Shown piece by piece: positions 33,780 to 45,233 of a stretch of 64,000 nt of DNA. The stretch lies in the NCBI GenBank assembly GCA_948567375.1, contig OX419755.1, positions 67,584,944-67,648,943 of the forward strand, given 5' to 3'. A program made the position numbers and the translations under genes. The first letter of the stretch is position 1. Every line of letters begins with the position of its first letter. This DNA comes from Lunularia cruciata. Taxonomy: Eukaryota; Streptophyta; Marchantiopsida; Lunulariales; Lunulariaceae. The notes beneath the pieces were generated by a model. It did not search any database. It worked only from the letters and a program-made list of their open reading frames with translations, and was not told where the DNA came from.

Positions 33780-34918
33780 ATACCATTGCTATTTATTCCT
33801 AATCTTGAGCAAAGTAATTCCTTTCTGTTAAATTTAGTCCATGAGATACAAAGGCAATGGGATGTAACCCATATGGGAATTCATGTTGCAACACAACTCC
33901 AATGCAAAGTTAGAAGCATCTAAATCAACCACATAAGGTAATTGAGGATCATATGGTTGAAGAATGGGTCTTGAAGACACCATATGTTTCATCTTTTGGA
34001 ATGTTTCTTTGTGTTTGTTGGTCCTTTGAAAGCTCAAGTTCTTCTCCAAGAGATTGGTCAATGGTGCAACCACATGAGCATAATAGTGAATGAACCATTG
34101 GTAAAAATTGGCCAATCCATTAAATCCACATACTTCCATAGCATCCTTGGAGTAGGCAATCAGTGATGGCCTTGATCTTCTCCTCTTTTATCTTGATCCC
34201 CTCCAATGAGATCTTGTGATCCAAGAAAGTGACTTCCTTTTGCCAAAAGGCACACTTCAACTTCTTGCAATAAAACTTCTGTTGTTGTAGTCATCTTAGG
34301 ACTTCTTGTACATGATTTGTGTGTTCAGCCTTTGTCTTTATCCAAGAACACCACCATGTATTGATCTAATAGTCCATCCAACACCCGATGCATTTGATTC
34401 ATGAAGACTGTTGGAGCACTAATGAGCTCAAAAGGTAGATCTCTCCATTCAAAATGCCCATACCTTATGCAAAAGGTAATCTTGTGCACATCTTCCCTAT
34501 CAATGAGGATTTGACAATAATCATTGCAAAGATCCAACTTGGAGAAATATCATGCTCTACTCAATTGATCAAGCAAGTCATTGATTCAAGGAAAGGGATA
34601 TGTATTCTTTACTATTTGTTTATTGAACCCATGGTAATCAATACAAAAATAGAGTCCTCTATCTTTCTTTGGAACAAATAGTACCAGTGCTCCCCAAGGC
34701 AATGTATTATATTGTATGAAATCCTTCTCCAACAACTCCATAAGTGTTGTTTGCAACTCCTCCAACTCCTTTAGTGAGAGCCAATAGATTGGTCTACTCA
34801 TTAGAGTACTCCTTGACAATAACTCAGTCTTGAAGGGCATACCACAATCGGAGGGTAATCCCTTTGGCAGATCATCTGGAAATACATCTAAAAACTCATG
34901 GACTATTTGATCAACCAT
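33780..34918 (-). pseudogene. Chromo-2 reverse transcriptase and start of RNase H
   Basis: Minus strand. RT fingers at 34918-34586 (RPIYWLSLKELEEL, ALVLFVPKKDRGLYFCIDYHGFN), palm at 34537-34325 (GHFEWRDLPFELISAPTVF), then the RNase H start at 34139-33834 (ASNFALELCC). It is more decayed than Chromo-1. The RNase H frame ends at 33780, where the Phd-2 LTR was inserted; the rest of Pol is outside the window. Confidence 0.85.
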
Positions 34919-35188
34919 TGCTTGATGAGGTTTTTGATTCCTCCTTAGATCCTTGGTGCGAAATTAGCTTGATCTACATTGCAAAAATAGACTTATCTTC
35001 CTCCAAAGCTTGCTCTATGGCTACTTCATTGACAAATTTCCCATCTTGGGACTCATCTTCCTCCAAAGCTTGCTCTATGATTGCCTTTTCAACAAACTTC
35101 CCATCATGGAATGGACTATTCTTAGGTGTCTTACTTAGAGGTACCAGATAACCTAATTGGAAATTCTTATTTTAGTGTTGACTTGAAT

Positions 35189-36720
35189 TTATTGTTGGTT
35201 CCAATCAAATTGAAAGTTATGACATTCAAGCCAAGGTAGACCTAGAATGACATCATAGTGTAGAGGTGCCACTACAAACCTCATATACTCCAAATACTCT
35301 TTCCCAATCTTGAAGGTAACAAGATGTAAGGTACGGAATGTAGAACCCTTTCTACCATCCTCCATCATCAATCTACTTCCAATAACTAGCTTGATAGGAA
35401 TACATAATTCCTTTGCTAATTGCATGGACAGGCAATTTTATGAACTTCTAGAATCAACCAAAATCCTACAACCGTGATCAAATATCATACCTTGCAAGTG
35501 AGGCAAACTTGCATAGGTCAAGCCTTTGATCCCATTGGAACTAATCAAGTTCCCAATTGGTGGTTCAAAATCTCCTATTAGAATTTTGCTTTTGCAAGAT
35601 CATTCTACTCCACAAACTCCATTTGGGTGACTTATCACAATCATCCATTCTTGAGTGGACATTCCGTGATTACAATGTCCAATTTGGTGATGGTAAAAAT
35701 AACCACCATTTTTTCACATTTTTTCTCTATCTGTAATGCCAAGTGGTCTTCATTGAATGGCATCAATCTCCATTGGTGTTGGCTCTTCCACCCATGTAGT
35801 GTACTAGTAGGTTTTGCGGAGGTCAAGGTCAAGACCAAGTTGTTGCAACCAAGGAATCAAAATGTTTGGCCAATTGCATGGCTTCTTCCAAGTTTTGTGG
35901 CTCTTGCATAATTACCTCTTATTTGGTTTGTGACTTCAATCCCCTCACAAATTGATCTAGAGCTTCACCTTTTAGTGTATCTGGAATTTGCATGGTGGTG
36001 TTTTGGAATTGTTTGATGTAACTTTTTATAGAGTCAATTTGCTTCAACTCTGCCAACCTATCTTGTGCAATTCATATGGCATTTATAGCTTAGAATCAAC
36101 CAATTATTGCATTCTTGAATTTTTCCCGTGTCAAGATTGGTACAACAATTTGTAGTTTAGCTCACTCCACTTGGAATCATCACTATAGCTTTGCTACTCC
36201 ATCCAATTAGTTGGAAGCTAAGAGAATCTATTGTCATTCATCTTGAAGATTGGTAGCTTCAAAATAACATTTTAGTCAAACATAAAATTCTCACTACACT
36301 TGGTGGATTCTTGATTTTAAAAACCTTGGGTTTATTTTGGAAATTGGGTTTGATCTTCTCCTTCTTGAATTGATACTCTCTCTACATATCTTTTTGTTGA
36401 TGATTTTGTTCATCCAAAAATCAAGTAAGGTGCTCAATTTGTTGTTGCATAGCAATCATAACCTTGAACATTGCCATTATTGTTACTACTTTATCACACC
36501 ACCCCAAATTTATCTAATTGATTAATACATAGATAAAACATGTCCATCGTTCTCCATAAGTTACAACCAAAAGTATCAAGGGTTCCTTGGACAAGATGAT
36601 TATATTCAAAAAATATTGCCCAAAGCATGAGGTGATGAATTATGTGAAATAATGCTTGACTGGACATAAAAATCCTAATGGTTTGGTGAAAATGGATTTG
36701 GTGGTCCATAAATTTCATCC
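35189..36720 (-). pseudogene. Chromo-2 protease and Gag
   Basis: The 35425-35189 frame (KIGKEYLEYMRFVV, DVILGLPWLECH) is the protease-RT linker; the protease DSR-like motif lies upstream near 35450. Gag (about 35560-36720) is heavily degenerate, with no intact knuckle. Similarity to Chromo-1 30537-32080 is continuous. Confidence 0.75.
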
Positions 36721-36730
36721 ATCTTATTCT

Positions 36731-36743
36731 TGATCTGATACCA
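36731..36743 (-). other. Chromo-2 primer-binding site
   Basis: The minus strand reads TTTACA-T-TGGTATCAGATCA across the LTR end. The site TGGTATCAGA is a good complement of initiator tRNA-Met. Confidence 0.85.
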
Positions 36744-36744
36744 A

Positions 36745-37132
36745 TGTAAAAGACCAACGCCGAGGAGAGAAATAGGAGAATGGAAGATCACATTGGGACA
36801 CTTGAGTGTGGGAAACTCCAAATGCCTAGCATGAGCTTTAGCTTTGGTATTTTTAAGGAGCATACAAGGCTCTTGAGAAGCTTCCTTGAGCCGCTTTCTT
36901 GGAGTGCAAGCCAAGTTAACCAAGAAGCTTCGCAAGAAGCTTCCTTCTAGAAGTTGCCTACTTGGCATGCTAGCTAAGCTAGTTGGAAGCTTCTACAAGC
37001 TACCTACTTGGGATGCAAGCTAAGGTAACCAAGAAGCTTCTTAGATACCTCTAGAATATTCTATGCTTATTTGGCATATTTGCTACTTTGTTAGCCCTAA
37101 CTAACTTTTTTGTCAAACTCTATATTATTACA
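36745..37132 (-). repeat. Chromo-2 5' LTR
   Basis: 388 bp, minus-strand start TGTAATAATATAG (37132), end TTTTACA (36745). It retains several GAAGCTTC and TTCTAGAA modules (36870-37040) but fewer than Chromo-1, and its TATA box is degraded (TATTTTTAAG). Confidence 0.85.
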
Positions 37133-37289
37133 ATCGTAGAGAAAGTTGTTGGTTCAAGTTAGAATGCTCTAATGCATGGTTGAGCTAGGATCCAAGAGCT
37201 TGCATCCTTGCCACAGCAAGAGCAAAGATGTGCTCTAGTGGTCCAAGGAATGGACGAGTCAACTAAGAAAGAATGCAGCATATGTTTAC

Positions 37290-38960
37290 ACTATCTCTCC
37301 ATCAAGGAAGATTGTAAACCTTTGGTCCAATCTGATGGTAGTGAAGCAAAGGATGGAAGGTCCTCTCATGCCCATGGAGATAGACCATCTCTTGTCTACC
37401 ACAATAAAACCTAGAGAGAAAAGGATCCTTCCTACACCTTGGCCATATATGCTCCAAGATTGGCCCCATCAACAACCACAAAATGGGAGGAAATAGGGCT
37501 ACTAAGAGAGCCCAACTACCCAAAAATTCTATAAGTGTTTTCTCCTTTATAGATAATAGACCTAACCCTCTACATAAGATCAAGATTCATGTCTATTTAT
37601 GTTCAAATTCTCCCATCACACACTCAAGTATCCTTGGTTTGATGATATTACCAAAGACTCCCATAATCCTCCTATCAAAAGCTCTCACATGTGATAAGAA
37701 AGTCAAGGAAGTGGGAACCAAGCAGAGAATGTAAGTCAATTGATGGATAGTACTAGAGGAAAATATACCAAATGCCACCTACAGATCTCCTAGTAGAAGA
37801 AGATCATCTACATGGAGAATATCTTCTATAAGAGCCACGTCTAAGAAGCATGTGACAAAATCCTTAGATCTTACTTGCACTCCTAGAATACTTAGTCCAT
37901 TTGTAGATATGACACACCATATTGGAAGCTCAAGGTGGGGAGGGATAATTGAAGAGGACCATGCTTTGCACTTTGACACCTTGACTCTCAAGCCTTCAAG
38001 ATGTAGCTCAATAGTCAAGTGATCAAAGGCCTACTTAATCTGATCTACAAGGCCCACAATGTGTGTATTGTCTACTAAGGAGGGAAATACACAACCTAAC
38101 ATAGCCAAAGTAGTAGATAAAAGAGCTTTGAAGTGAGCCAAGGCAAATAAATACCCCCTAAAGGATCTCCCTATCATGTACCAACAGTTGACTCCAAGAC
38201 GGTGACTCCCTCCTATGACCACCCATGCCGGTAGTAAAGGGAAGTTGGAGACCCGTAGAACAACCACATCAAAGGAATGAGACTTACCAAGGAACTACCA
38301 ACCTCACAAAGCTCTCTAAAGATGGATACCCAAGAGATGCTATTAAAAGCATTCTCAACATCTACTTGTAGGAAAACCCACTCCATAGGGATATTCTAAG
38401 AGTGCTCTAATCCTACCAAAATAGCCTGACAACCTCCAAGTGTAGCTACTCCAAACTAATGTGGATTGAAGTGCTCTCAAAAGCAAGATCAATATTGTAG
38501 AACAACATACGACTAACCAAACACAAAAAGATCTCCCCAATAGCAATTGGTCTAATGCCCCTTGTGCCCTTCTCCATTGCAAGAAGTCAATTAGCTCCCA
38601 ACACCTGACTAACTAATGGAGGAATATCTCCCCTTGCTATTGCTTCAACTACCTAAAACAACTTGATAAATCCACTAGAAGGATCATCTGCTTGAAAGTA
38701 ATCTCTAAGATGCTCATGTATCATCCTTGACAAGCCTCCTAAGGAGAGGTGAGAGGTAGTGCACAATGCTTGTGCAAAAAGAAACCTATCAAGGATAAAA
38801 TTTGCTCAGGTTGATCATCTAAGACCTCTAATGATACTCCCTCTCCTGCCATAAGATATAATGAGTGTAAGGAATAGATAGTCTCATCAATGAGACTAGC
38901 CATAGACATAGGATGTAACGCTTGTGCTGATTTATTAAATTCTCCAATGCCTTACCCAAT
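37290..38960 (-). pseudogene. LINE (non-LTR retrotransposon) reverse transcriptase relic
   Basis: Minus-strand fragments in the order of a LINE RT: MASLIDETISSL-like and SGGLSRMIHEH (about 38900-38700), G-x-RPIAIGE (about 38550), GYLFALAHFKAL followed by VDNTHIVG (38267-38031, equivalent to the catalytic DD box, here DN), VKVSKCKAW and LGVQV (38018-37779), then GLGLLSIKEKTLIEFLGSWAL (37583-37302). Stops and frameshifts are frequent. The RPIA(I/V)GE motif is typical of non-LTR elements seen in lower plants and algae (family knowledge). Copies recur at 53590-53960 and 54510-55819. Confidence 0.7.
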
Positions 38961-40150
38961 GTCTTATACCATCATAATCAAGTGGACTCCATGGTATCAT
39001 GTGGTTGAATATGTACTTTAAAACATGAAGCCCTAACCAACTCTTCTTGTAGGGAAGCGCAATCCTTTGCTCAAAATCAAAGAAATCTAATACTTACCTC
39101 TTTATGCCCTACAAATCTCCCTCTAGCATAACGAAGGCACCATTGAGGAGTAAGAGGAATAAGAACCATGCTAACTCATCCAAGGAATCACATGCCAAAT
39201 GATCAAGGGGTGGGCAAAAAGTATGTCTAGCCTCATCATGGAGAGTATGGAGTAGCCTATGGAATAGCCTATGGAGAGTATGGAGTAGCCTATGGAATAT
39301 ACATGGACGTAGAAAACTAGTCTCAAATAACCCAAAGATAAAACTTGCCTAATATGCTAACCACTCCCACGACTCAGTTGGTATCCTTGAAGTAGTCAAC
39401 AAAGGGATAGAAGAAGCGTGTATAATCCCAAGTGTCACTATTATCATGTGGTCGCTTGCCTCATGGAAGCATCTCAAGTGGTCCAATCATAGTCCTTGTG
39501 CATCCTTCCTACATGGGTATTTACCCCTATAAGGTAAAGCGTCAGTGACACACCAAGCATGTTGTATCTCAAGCCGCTTTGGGTGGCCTCACATGGGTAA
39601 GTGTAGCCATGGCTAGCACAAGAATAACAATTATAACACATGATGCTCCTCTCCATATTACCCCATACTTGCAAAACCACAACCACTCACATGAGTACAC
39701 AATCTCTCCAAACCCTAAAAAGTATCAACTCTCATAATTTTTAATTTCCATCTCAAAAATTTTCAAACTAAGTTCCCATGGAACTCAAGTATGAACACCA
39801 AGAGATTAGAAATGAAAATACCCAATCCATCACTCTCAATGTGAAATAATCACTCTAAACTCTAGAAAACATAAAAGTACTTATGACTTTCTACTCAATT
39901 CTCCATAACCTTCATTCTAGGTACCAATGGAACCAAATTGAAAAAAAAAAAAAAACAAAATCAACTCAGATAACTGGCCATTATAATACGCATTGTGATG
40001 GTGAGAATAAAGGGAGATCTGTTTTTGTTTCAAGGAGCCCTTCCACTCAAAATAAGCGGAAGTGCTAATGTGATGTTTAGAAGTGAGCTCTCTAAAACTC
40101 TAGAATGTCCTTTCATACGTTGCCTATCTCTCTCCCATCTCCCCTCTCTC
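38961..40150 (-). repeat. LINE 5' region relic
   Basis: No reliable ORF. It is homologous, in reverse orientation, to 54510-55480, including the stretch TTCCATTGGTACCTA near 39925 and a run of As at 39940-39954. A local tandem duplication (TATGGAGTAGCCTATGGA) lies at about 39245-39300. The right border is near 40.1 kb, where similarity is lost. Confidence 0.5.
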
Positions 40151-41752
40151 TCCACATGCAAGGTAGGTCAAAGATATCTTTAGTTGCATAAAGTTTTATT
40201 ACAAACAACCTCATTGATGAAAGAGAGATTGTTGTTGTTAAAAGTTTTACTAAATAAATTTCAAATTGTCTCTACTTTAAGTATCCTTCTCCTCTACAAT
40301 TCTATTTTATATAAACTTTCCTTATCTTTATCAATTTAGTTTTTATATTTATATTTATATTTATATTATCCTCATAATAAAATACATTCATCTTTATTCT
40401 ATTAAAAGATTTTTTAAGATTAAAAGAGTACAAAACCTCGCATGAGAAAAGAATATTTTAAACATTCCAAATATCCAAAAGGTCTTCGCCAACAGGTCTA
40501 ATTGTATGTATCAAAATCCAGATTAAAATCCTTTATCAAAGATTGTACTCCTTGATGAAACAAAGACTAAATATCTCTTACATAAAAGTTCCAAGAAGAC
40601 TTATTCTTAGTCTCGAAACTAGTCGAGCTCGATCCAGAGGATCGTAGTATTATCTTGTGAATGCTGACCTTCACTAGAGGGATGGACGAAAGTAGAGCAT
40701 ATCTCGATAGTTTAAGAATCTTGTGAATGAGATTAAGGTTCACGTCGTGTGAACGCCTCCAAGGCTCCGAGATATGGGAGCAAAGTCCTAGGACTTTTCA
40801 AATCTTTTCTAAATACATGGGAAGAGATGCCGTGATCCAGGAGACTTGAAACTAAGCATGATGTTGTCCGAATCCTTAGTTTGTCAAATTTATCCAAGCG
40901 TGAAGTGCTGACGCTGAAGTACAAGGCAGGTGATGCAGCATTGCTTGTCCTGTAGAGAAACTACGTTAGCTGCAGGTCAGAATGTGACGTAGTCATCCTT
41001 TGTCTTCTGGGAAGTATCCCGAGCGGACGGGGACCTCGGGTATGGACGGTAAGTCCTAGTGAGTCAGCTGGAAATCCATCCACATTAAGCCAAGAGGAAT
41101 TGAGCGAGAGGGCCGACGCGTGTCGATATAACATCTTGCGGTGCAGGAGCGTCACCGAAAGAATCGTTCGTCAGGAAGGAGGAGAGGGCTTGTGTGTCAC
41201 ACTTTTTCACTGAAGAAAGGAAAAACGAGAGGAATTTGTGTATCTTGCTGTATGGAGAACGGTTGAAGTTGAGGAGTTTGGAATTAGAGAATTTAGTTAA
41301 ATGTAGGAGGACGTCGGTGGTCCGGGGAAGCCAGGTTGAATCCCGTCTTTGCGGTCGGATTCTCACAGCCGATTGATTGTCACATCGGCTCGGAATGCTG
41401 GAAATTAGCTTGCATTCCACAGGTAGGGTGAAATTAAGGTCGGATAGCTTTCCGAATTTGCAAATCGGGGACGGAATTGTTGTTTTTGTCTATGGCTGAT
41501 TGAATCGGTGGTATTTTCTCTCCAGGTTCCGGAAGCAGGCGTAAGTCCTACTGAAGAGCTCGTAAGGAGAAAGACCTAGGTGGGGATGTGAAAGGAGGTA
41601 GGGAAGTGTAGTTTTGTGGTTGTTGTTACCTTGAATGACCTACTGCGAACGCGGAATTGGAACATCGGATAACCTCCTTTAGGTCACCCGCTTAGTAGAA
41701 TGAAGAAGCAATCAAGCGTTGTTTATCCCTTCTTTCCTTGTTGATCAAGATC
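40151..41752. other. AT-rich spacer and 5' flank of the 557-aa gene
   Basis: 40200-40450 is very AT-rich, with a TTTATA repeat at about 40335-40370. Base composition becomes more balanced from about 40600, consistent with entering the gene island. No supported ORF. The last several hundred bases probably hold the promoter and 5' UTR of the downstream gene, possibly with a UTR intron. Confidence 0.4.
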
Positions 41753-43426
41753 ATGGAGGGACAAGACGCGGGATGGGAAGGTGTGCAAAGGCATGGGCAG
41801 GTTGTTGGCGATTTTCTGAATGCCTTTGGTCAGAGTTTAGGAGGCATGTTCCATGATCACGTACGACCCTCGACAGCTCAATTTTCGAAGGGACTCTATG
41901 ATGGCAAACCTTCTTCACGATGGTCATGGCCGTGGCCAAATGCCAGAGCCGTAGGGATAAACAGCAGCAGCCCTACAAGATTAAAGCATGACAACAAGAC
42001 ATGGCAACCTGTTCCCAAGAGGATTGTCACAACGCCAGATTTTGCAATTCATACTATCGGAAGTCGAGTCGGACAGGCAGGGGCCGAGATAGGAGCATGT
42101 TTGGAGCAGACGCAGAACCTGGCAATACACTTGCTGGGAAATTCAGTTGGGCAGGCGGGGGCCGAGTTAGGGGCATGTCTTGAACAAACACAAAATTTTG
42201 CTATCAACACTGTTGGAAGTCGAGTAGGGAAAGCAGGAGCTGATTTGGGGGCTTGCTTGGAGCAGTTGGCAGGTAATGTCTTGCAACATCTTCCCTGGCC
42301 TTTCCATCGCAGTCCGAGCTTTACCCCGTCGTCTTATGGAGGATCTGTGGACTGCCTTAGGCCAGCAGCTCTTGATTCATTAAAGACAGAGGGAGGCACT
42401 GTGGAAAGAAACTTTTTGTGGGTGTCATCTACGTCTAGCAGCCCGAAGTCTAACTTATATGATAACGGTTTGAAAGGGCCGAATGGTCAATCAGGTAGTC
42501 TTGCCACAGATGATGAATCGGAGTCCATGGTAACGAGCGCAAATCAGCTTCATAAAAGGAGCAGCGTGATTGTGACAACGACCTATGACAGTCAGTCGCA
42601 AGAGATTGAAAGTTCTTTGGTTGCAAGAGGTGATTTATGGCGAGTGGAGGCATCACATGGCGGTACCTCGGCACCCGGTAGTTCCACCACTCCATTATTT
42701 CTTCTCCAGCTTGGACCGGTTCTCTTCGTGAGAGATACTACAGTTTTGGTTCCAGTGCACTTGTCGAAGCAACACCTCTTGTGGTATGGGTTTGACAGGA
42801 AGAATGGATTGCATTCTCTGTGTCCCGCTGTTTGGTCAAAGCACCGGAGATGGCTGTCCATGTCGATGATATCCCTCAATCCCTTGTCCTGCTCATTCCT
42901 GGATCTGCAGTTTCCAAACGGACAGTTGACTTATGTAGCAGGAGAAGGTGTAACTGGTAGCGCATTCTTGCCTGCTTTTGGTGGCCTTCTGCAAGCTCAG
43001 GGCAGGGTACCAGGTAATACAAAATTCAGCTACTTCTACAAGAACAAGTGGGGTACAAGGCTCTCACCTGCGATTCAGCTTCCTGATAAGACAGTTTCCC
43101 TTGGACTGCTGCAACCATTAGTCTGGCAGCGAGTAGGTTTGATGCTTCGTCCAGCTATACAGGCTAGTCTGACTCCTACCTGGGGAGGCCGAGATACGGG
43201 ATGCAAAGCAGAGGTGATCTACTCACCACAGGAGAAAGTCAGTTGGGGTTGTGGTTGCTCACTCACGAATGAACCTCGTGCGTTTGTAAACATATCTCTT
43301 GGAAGGTCCAAGAGCAACGGGGAGCATACTGGAAGGTCTGGTGTAGTCTTACAGGTAGAAGCACCACTCGAAAATGTTAGGAGGGCCTCGTTCTCTGTTC
43401 AGCTCAATAGTGGTGTGGAGTTTTGA
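41753..43426 (+). CDS. Unidentified 557-aa plant protein with three 26-residue repeats
   Basis: An intact single-exon ORF; the first ATG is at 41753 (MEGQDAGWEG). I do not recognise the family. Residues about 96-173 (42038-42271) are three tandem 26-residue repeats with the core VGQAGAELGACLEQ. Residues 58-62 are the Trp-rich stretch SWPWP; HLPWPF recurs after the repeats. From about residue 310 the protein is rich in alternating polar/hydrophobic stretches and glycine (FVRDTTVLVPVHL, FPNGQLTYVAGEGVTGSAF), and it ends in ...QLNSGVEF. A strand-rich C-terminal half with terminal Phe is reminiscent of outer-membrane beta-barrels, so a plastid or mitochondrial envelope location is one hypothesis. 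No signal peptide or transmembrane helix is evident. Base composition and intactness mark it as a host gene. Confidence 0.8.
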   Translation: MEGQDAGWEGVQRHGQVVGDFLNAFGQSLGGMFHDHVRPSTAQFSKGLYDGKPSSRWSWPWPNARAVGINSSSPTRLKHDNKTWQPVPKRIVTTPDFAIHTIGSRVGQAGAEIGACLEQTQNLAIHLLGNSVGQAGAELGACLEQTQNFAINTVGSRVGKAGADLGACLEQLAGNVLQHLPWPFHRSPSFTPSSYGGSVDCLRPAALDSLKTEGGTVERNFLWVSSTSSSPKSNLYDNGLKGPNGQSGSLATDDESESMVTSANQLHKRSSVIVTTTYDSQSQEIESSLVARGDLWRVEASHGGTSAPGSSTTPLFLLQLGPVLFVRDTTVLVPVHLSKQHLLWYGFDRKNGLHSLCPAVWSKHRRWLSMSMISLNPLSCSFLDLQFPNGQLTYVAGEGVTGSAFLPAFGGLLQAQGRVPGNTKFSYFYKNKWGTRLSPAIQLPDKTVSLGLLQPLVWQRVGLMLRPAIQASLTPTWGGRDTGCKAEVIYSPQEKVSWGCGCSLTNEPRAFVNISLGRSKSNGEHTGRSGVVLQVEAPLENVRRASFSVQLNSGVEF

Positions 43427-45233
43427 GGTTGGAAGTTGGCCTGTACATATTTCTCTTGATGGCCTTGTACCATACTCGTCTAGCTTAACTAGACGTATTC
43501 GAGACTAAACGTTAAAAAATTGTATCCGCCACTGTTACCTAGGTATAAATTGAATTCACTAATTACAAATGAACAATCATATCCCACTGTATTCCGGTAC
43601 CAGAAGCTGATTATATTTCCCAGCTTTCAACGATGTAGATTACAGACCCAAACATCGTGATCTTTGTATGTGGCTACAATATGTCTACAATTCAAGCATT
43701 GGCAGAGCCGATTTGGGATACCTTCTATGGGCAGCCCAATCAGCTACTCTTCCCTCTATTGCTCTCATTTTTGGGCTTGCGTGTGACATTGGAAGCTGCC
43801 TTATGAGTGCGAACTATTCTGAGCCGCTTGGAGGCAAAACTTCGAATTTTATGGTTCCGAATGTTTCAGGCATGAGGTCTTGATCTACCTAAGTTTGGGA
43901 GCATTAGAAGCCTACGAAAGCTAAGCATGACAGAAGAAAACAATGATCGAAGAGTCTATCCAATTTCTCTGCAGGTGTCAAATGGTTTTCCGTTTTACCC
44001 GAATTGAATGAGATGGTAATTTGAGAATCAGACTCCGGTGCCCATCATGTGACTGTTTTATCATCTTTTCCATCACTCCCATTTTGAAAGTTTTAAAGTC
44101 AGGACTTGTTGATAAAGGCTCGTATGTTCTGCTCTAAGGAAATCTGTACCTTGATGTTGAGAAGAGTCCGAAAAAGAGAAACTACGTTTTCCTCACTTGC
44201 AAGATCTTCTTCATTACATTTGCCGTAAAACTGGTCTTCCCATCCTTCTTGTTATCCTATGCGTGTTGTTTTTCTCACTTTGCTAAAAGACTATCTCCGC
44301 TATCTTTGTTCCCTGTAAGAAGAGAATCTTGACACGTGCCTTCCTTCCTGGTCGTGGTTTCCGTTGTTTGACCTCCTTCATAACTCGCTCGTACGCTCTA
44401 ACCCGGCAAGCTAATTGAATCTTTAAACCTGATACCTGGGCTTCCTCTGCAGCTCCAGTTTGTGCACACGTTCACCACGCCCAGTCACCTTACAAATGGA
44501 TCATAAACAAACGGGCCTGCTCTGTGGCCGTTTCTAACATCTTGTTCCAGAACATTGCTTAATTGTATGGCCACGTTGTATGTGTATTGGATCCTTCGAG
44601 TATTCTAGTAAATTTTAAGAACATAGATTAGTTGTTCATGAAATTAGGTGCCAAGAAGGACTCAGGCGCCACGTCAAGCTAAAATGGGTGCTTGTAAGTC
44701 TTTCTGCCAACTTGGGGTATCGTTAAGTCTACAAATGTAGGGTTCTGCCAAGTCCTTTACAGGAGAGTACACACAACAATAGACAAGTTTGCAAATCTTG
44801 ACAGTCAAATGGACACCTACCAAAGCCAATTTATCCGAGAATTATGCGGAACTTTTACCATAGATTTAGTATGAATCTAGACCGACTCGTTGGATTGCAG
44901 TTGTTCTTACCCAGAAAGAAGCCGTGTGCTCAAGCGTCCCCAGAGCTCCTAGTTTGACCAACTTTCTCTCTCTTCCTCTGAGAACTTGCAGACGAAAACT
45001 TGTAGACGAAGGGAAGAAAGGAAGAAAGGAAGAAGCCGCCTGCATCCTCCGCGTTGTGACAGGTCTTCGACCTACGGGCTCCTTATCTGAAATCGACTAC
45101 TACAGTACAGTAGAGTAGACGACAAGTTCTCGAGGGTACAGTACAGTCAACGGAATGATCTTCTCCTTGTAAATGGGAGAAGTGAACGGAAGATGGTCCA
45201 TCGGGTGGCTATGCACCCCGTTACTGCGAATGA
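43427..45233. other. Spacer between the 557-aa gene and the NERD gene
   Basis: Contains the presumed 3' UTR of the first gene and the 5' flank of the next. Short ORFs (43668-43883, 44924-45118) show no family resemblance. GTACAGTACAGT-type short repeats occur at about 45100-45150. No RNA gene or transposon seen. Confidence 0.4.

Noticed and set aside
40335-40370. TTTATA tandem run as a matrix-attachment or origin element
   Set aside because: Only a short AT microsatellite; no supporting structure.
43668-43883. 71-aa ORF after the 557-aa gene
   Set aside because: No homology recalled, no splice context, and within the probable 3' UTR or spacer.
44924-45118. 64-aa ORF upstream of the NERD gene
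   Set aside because: Low-complexity Lys/Glu run and no family resemblance; more likely leader or spacer.
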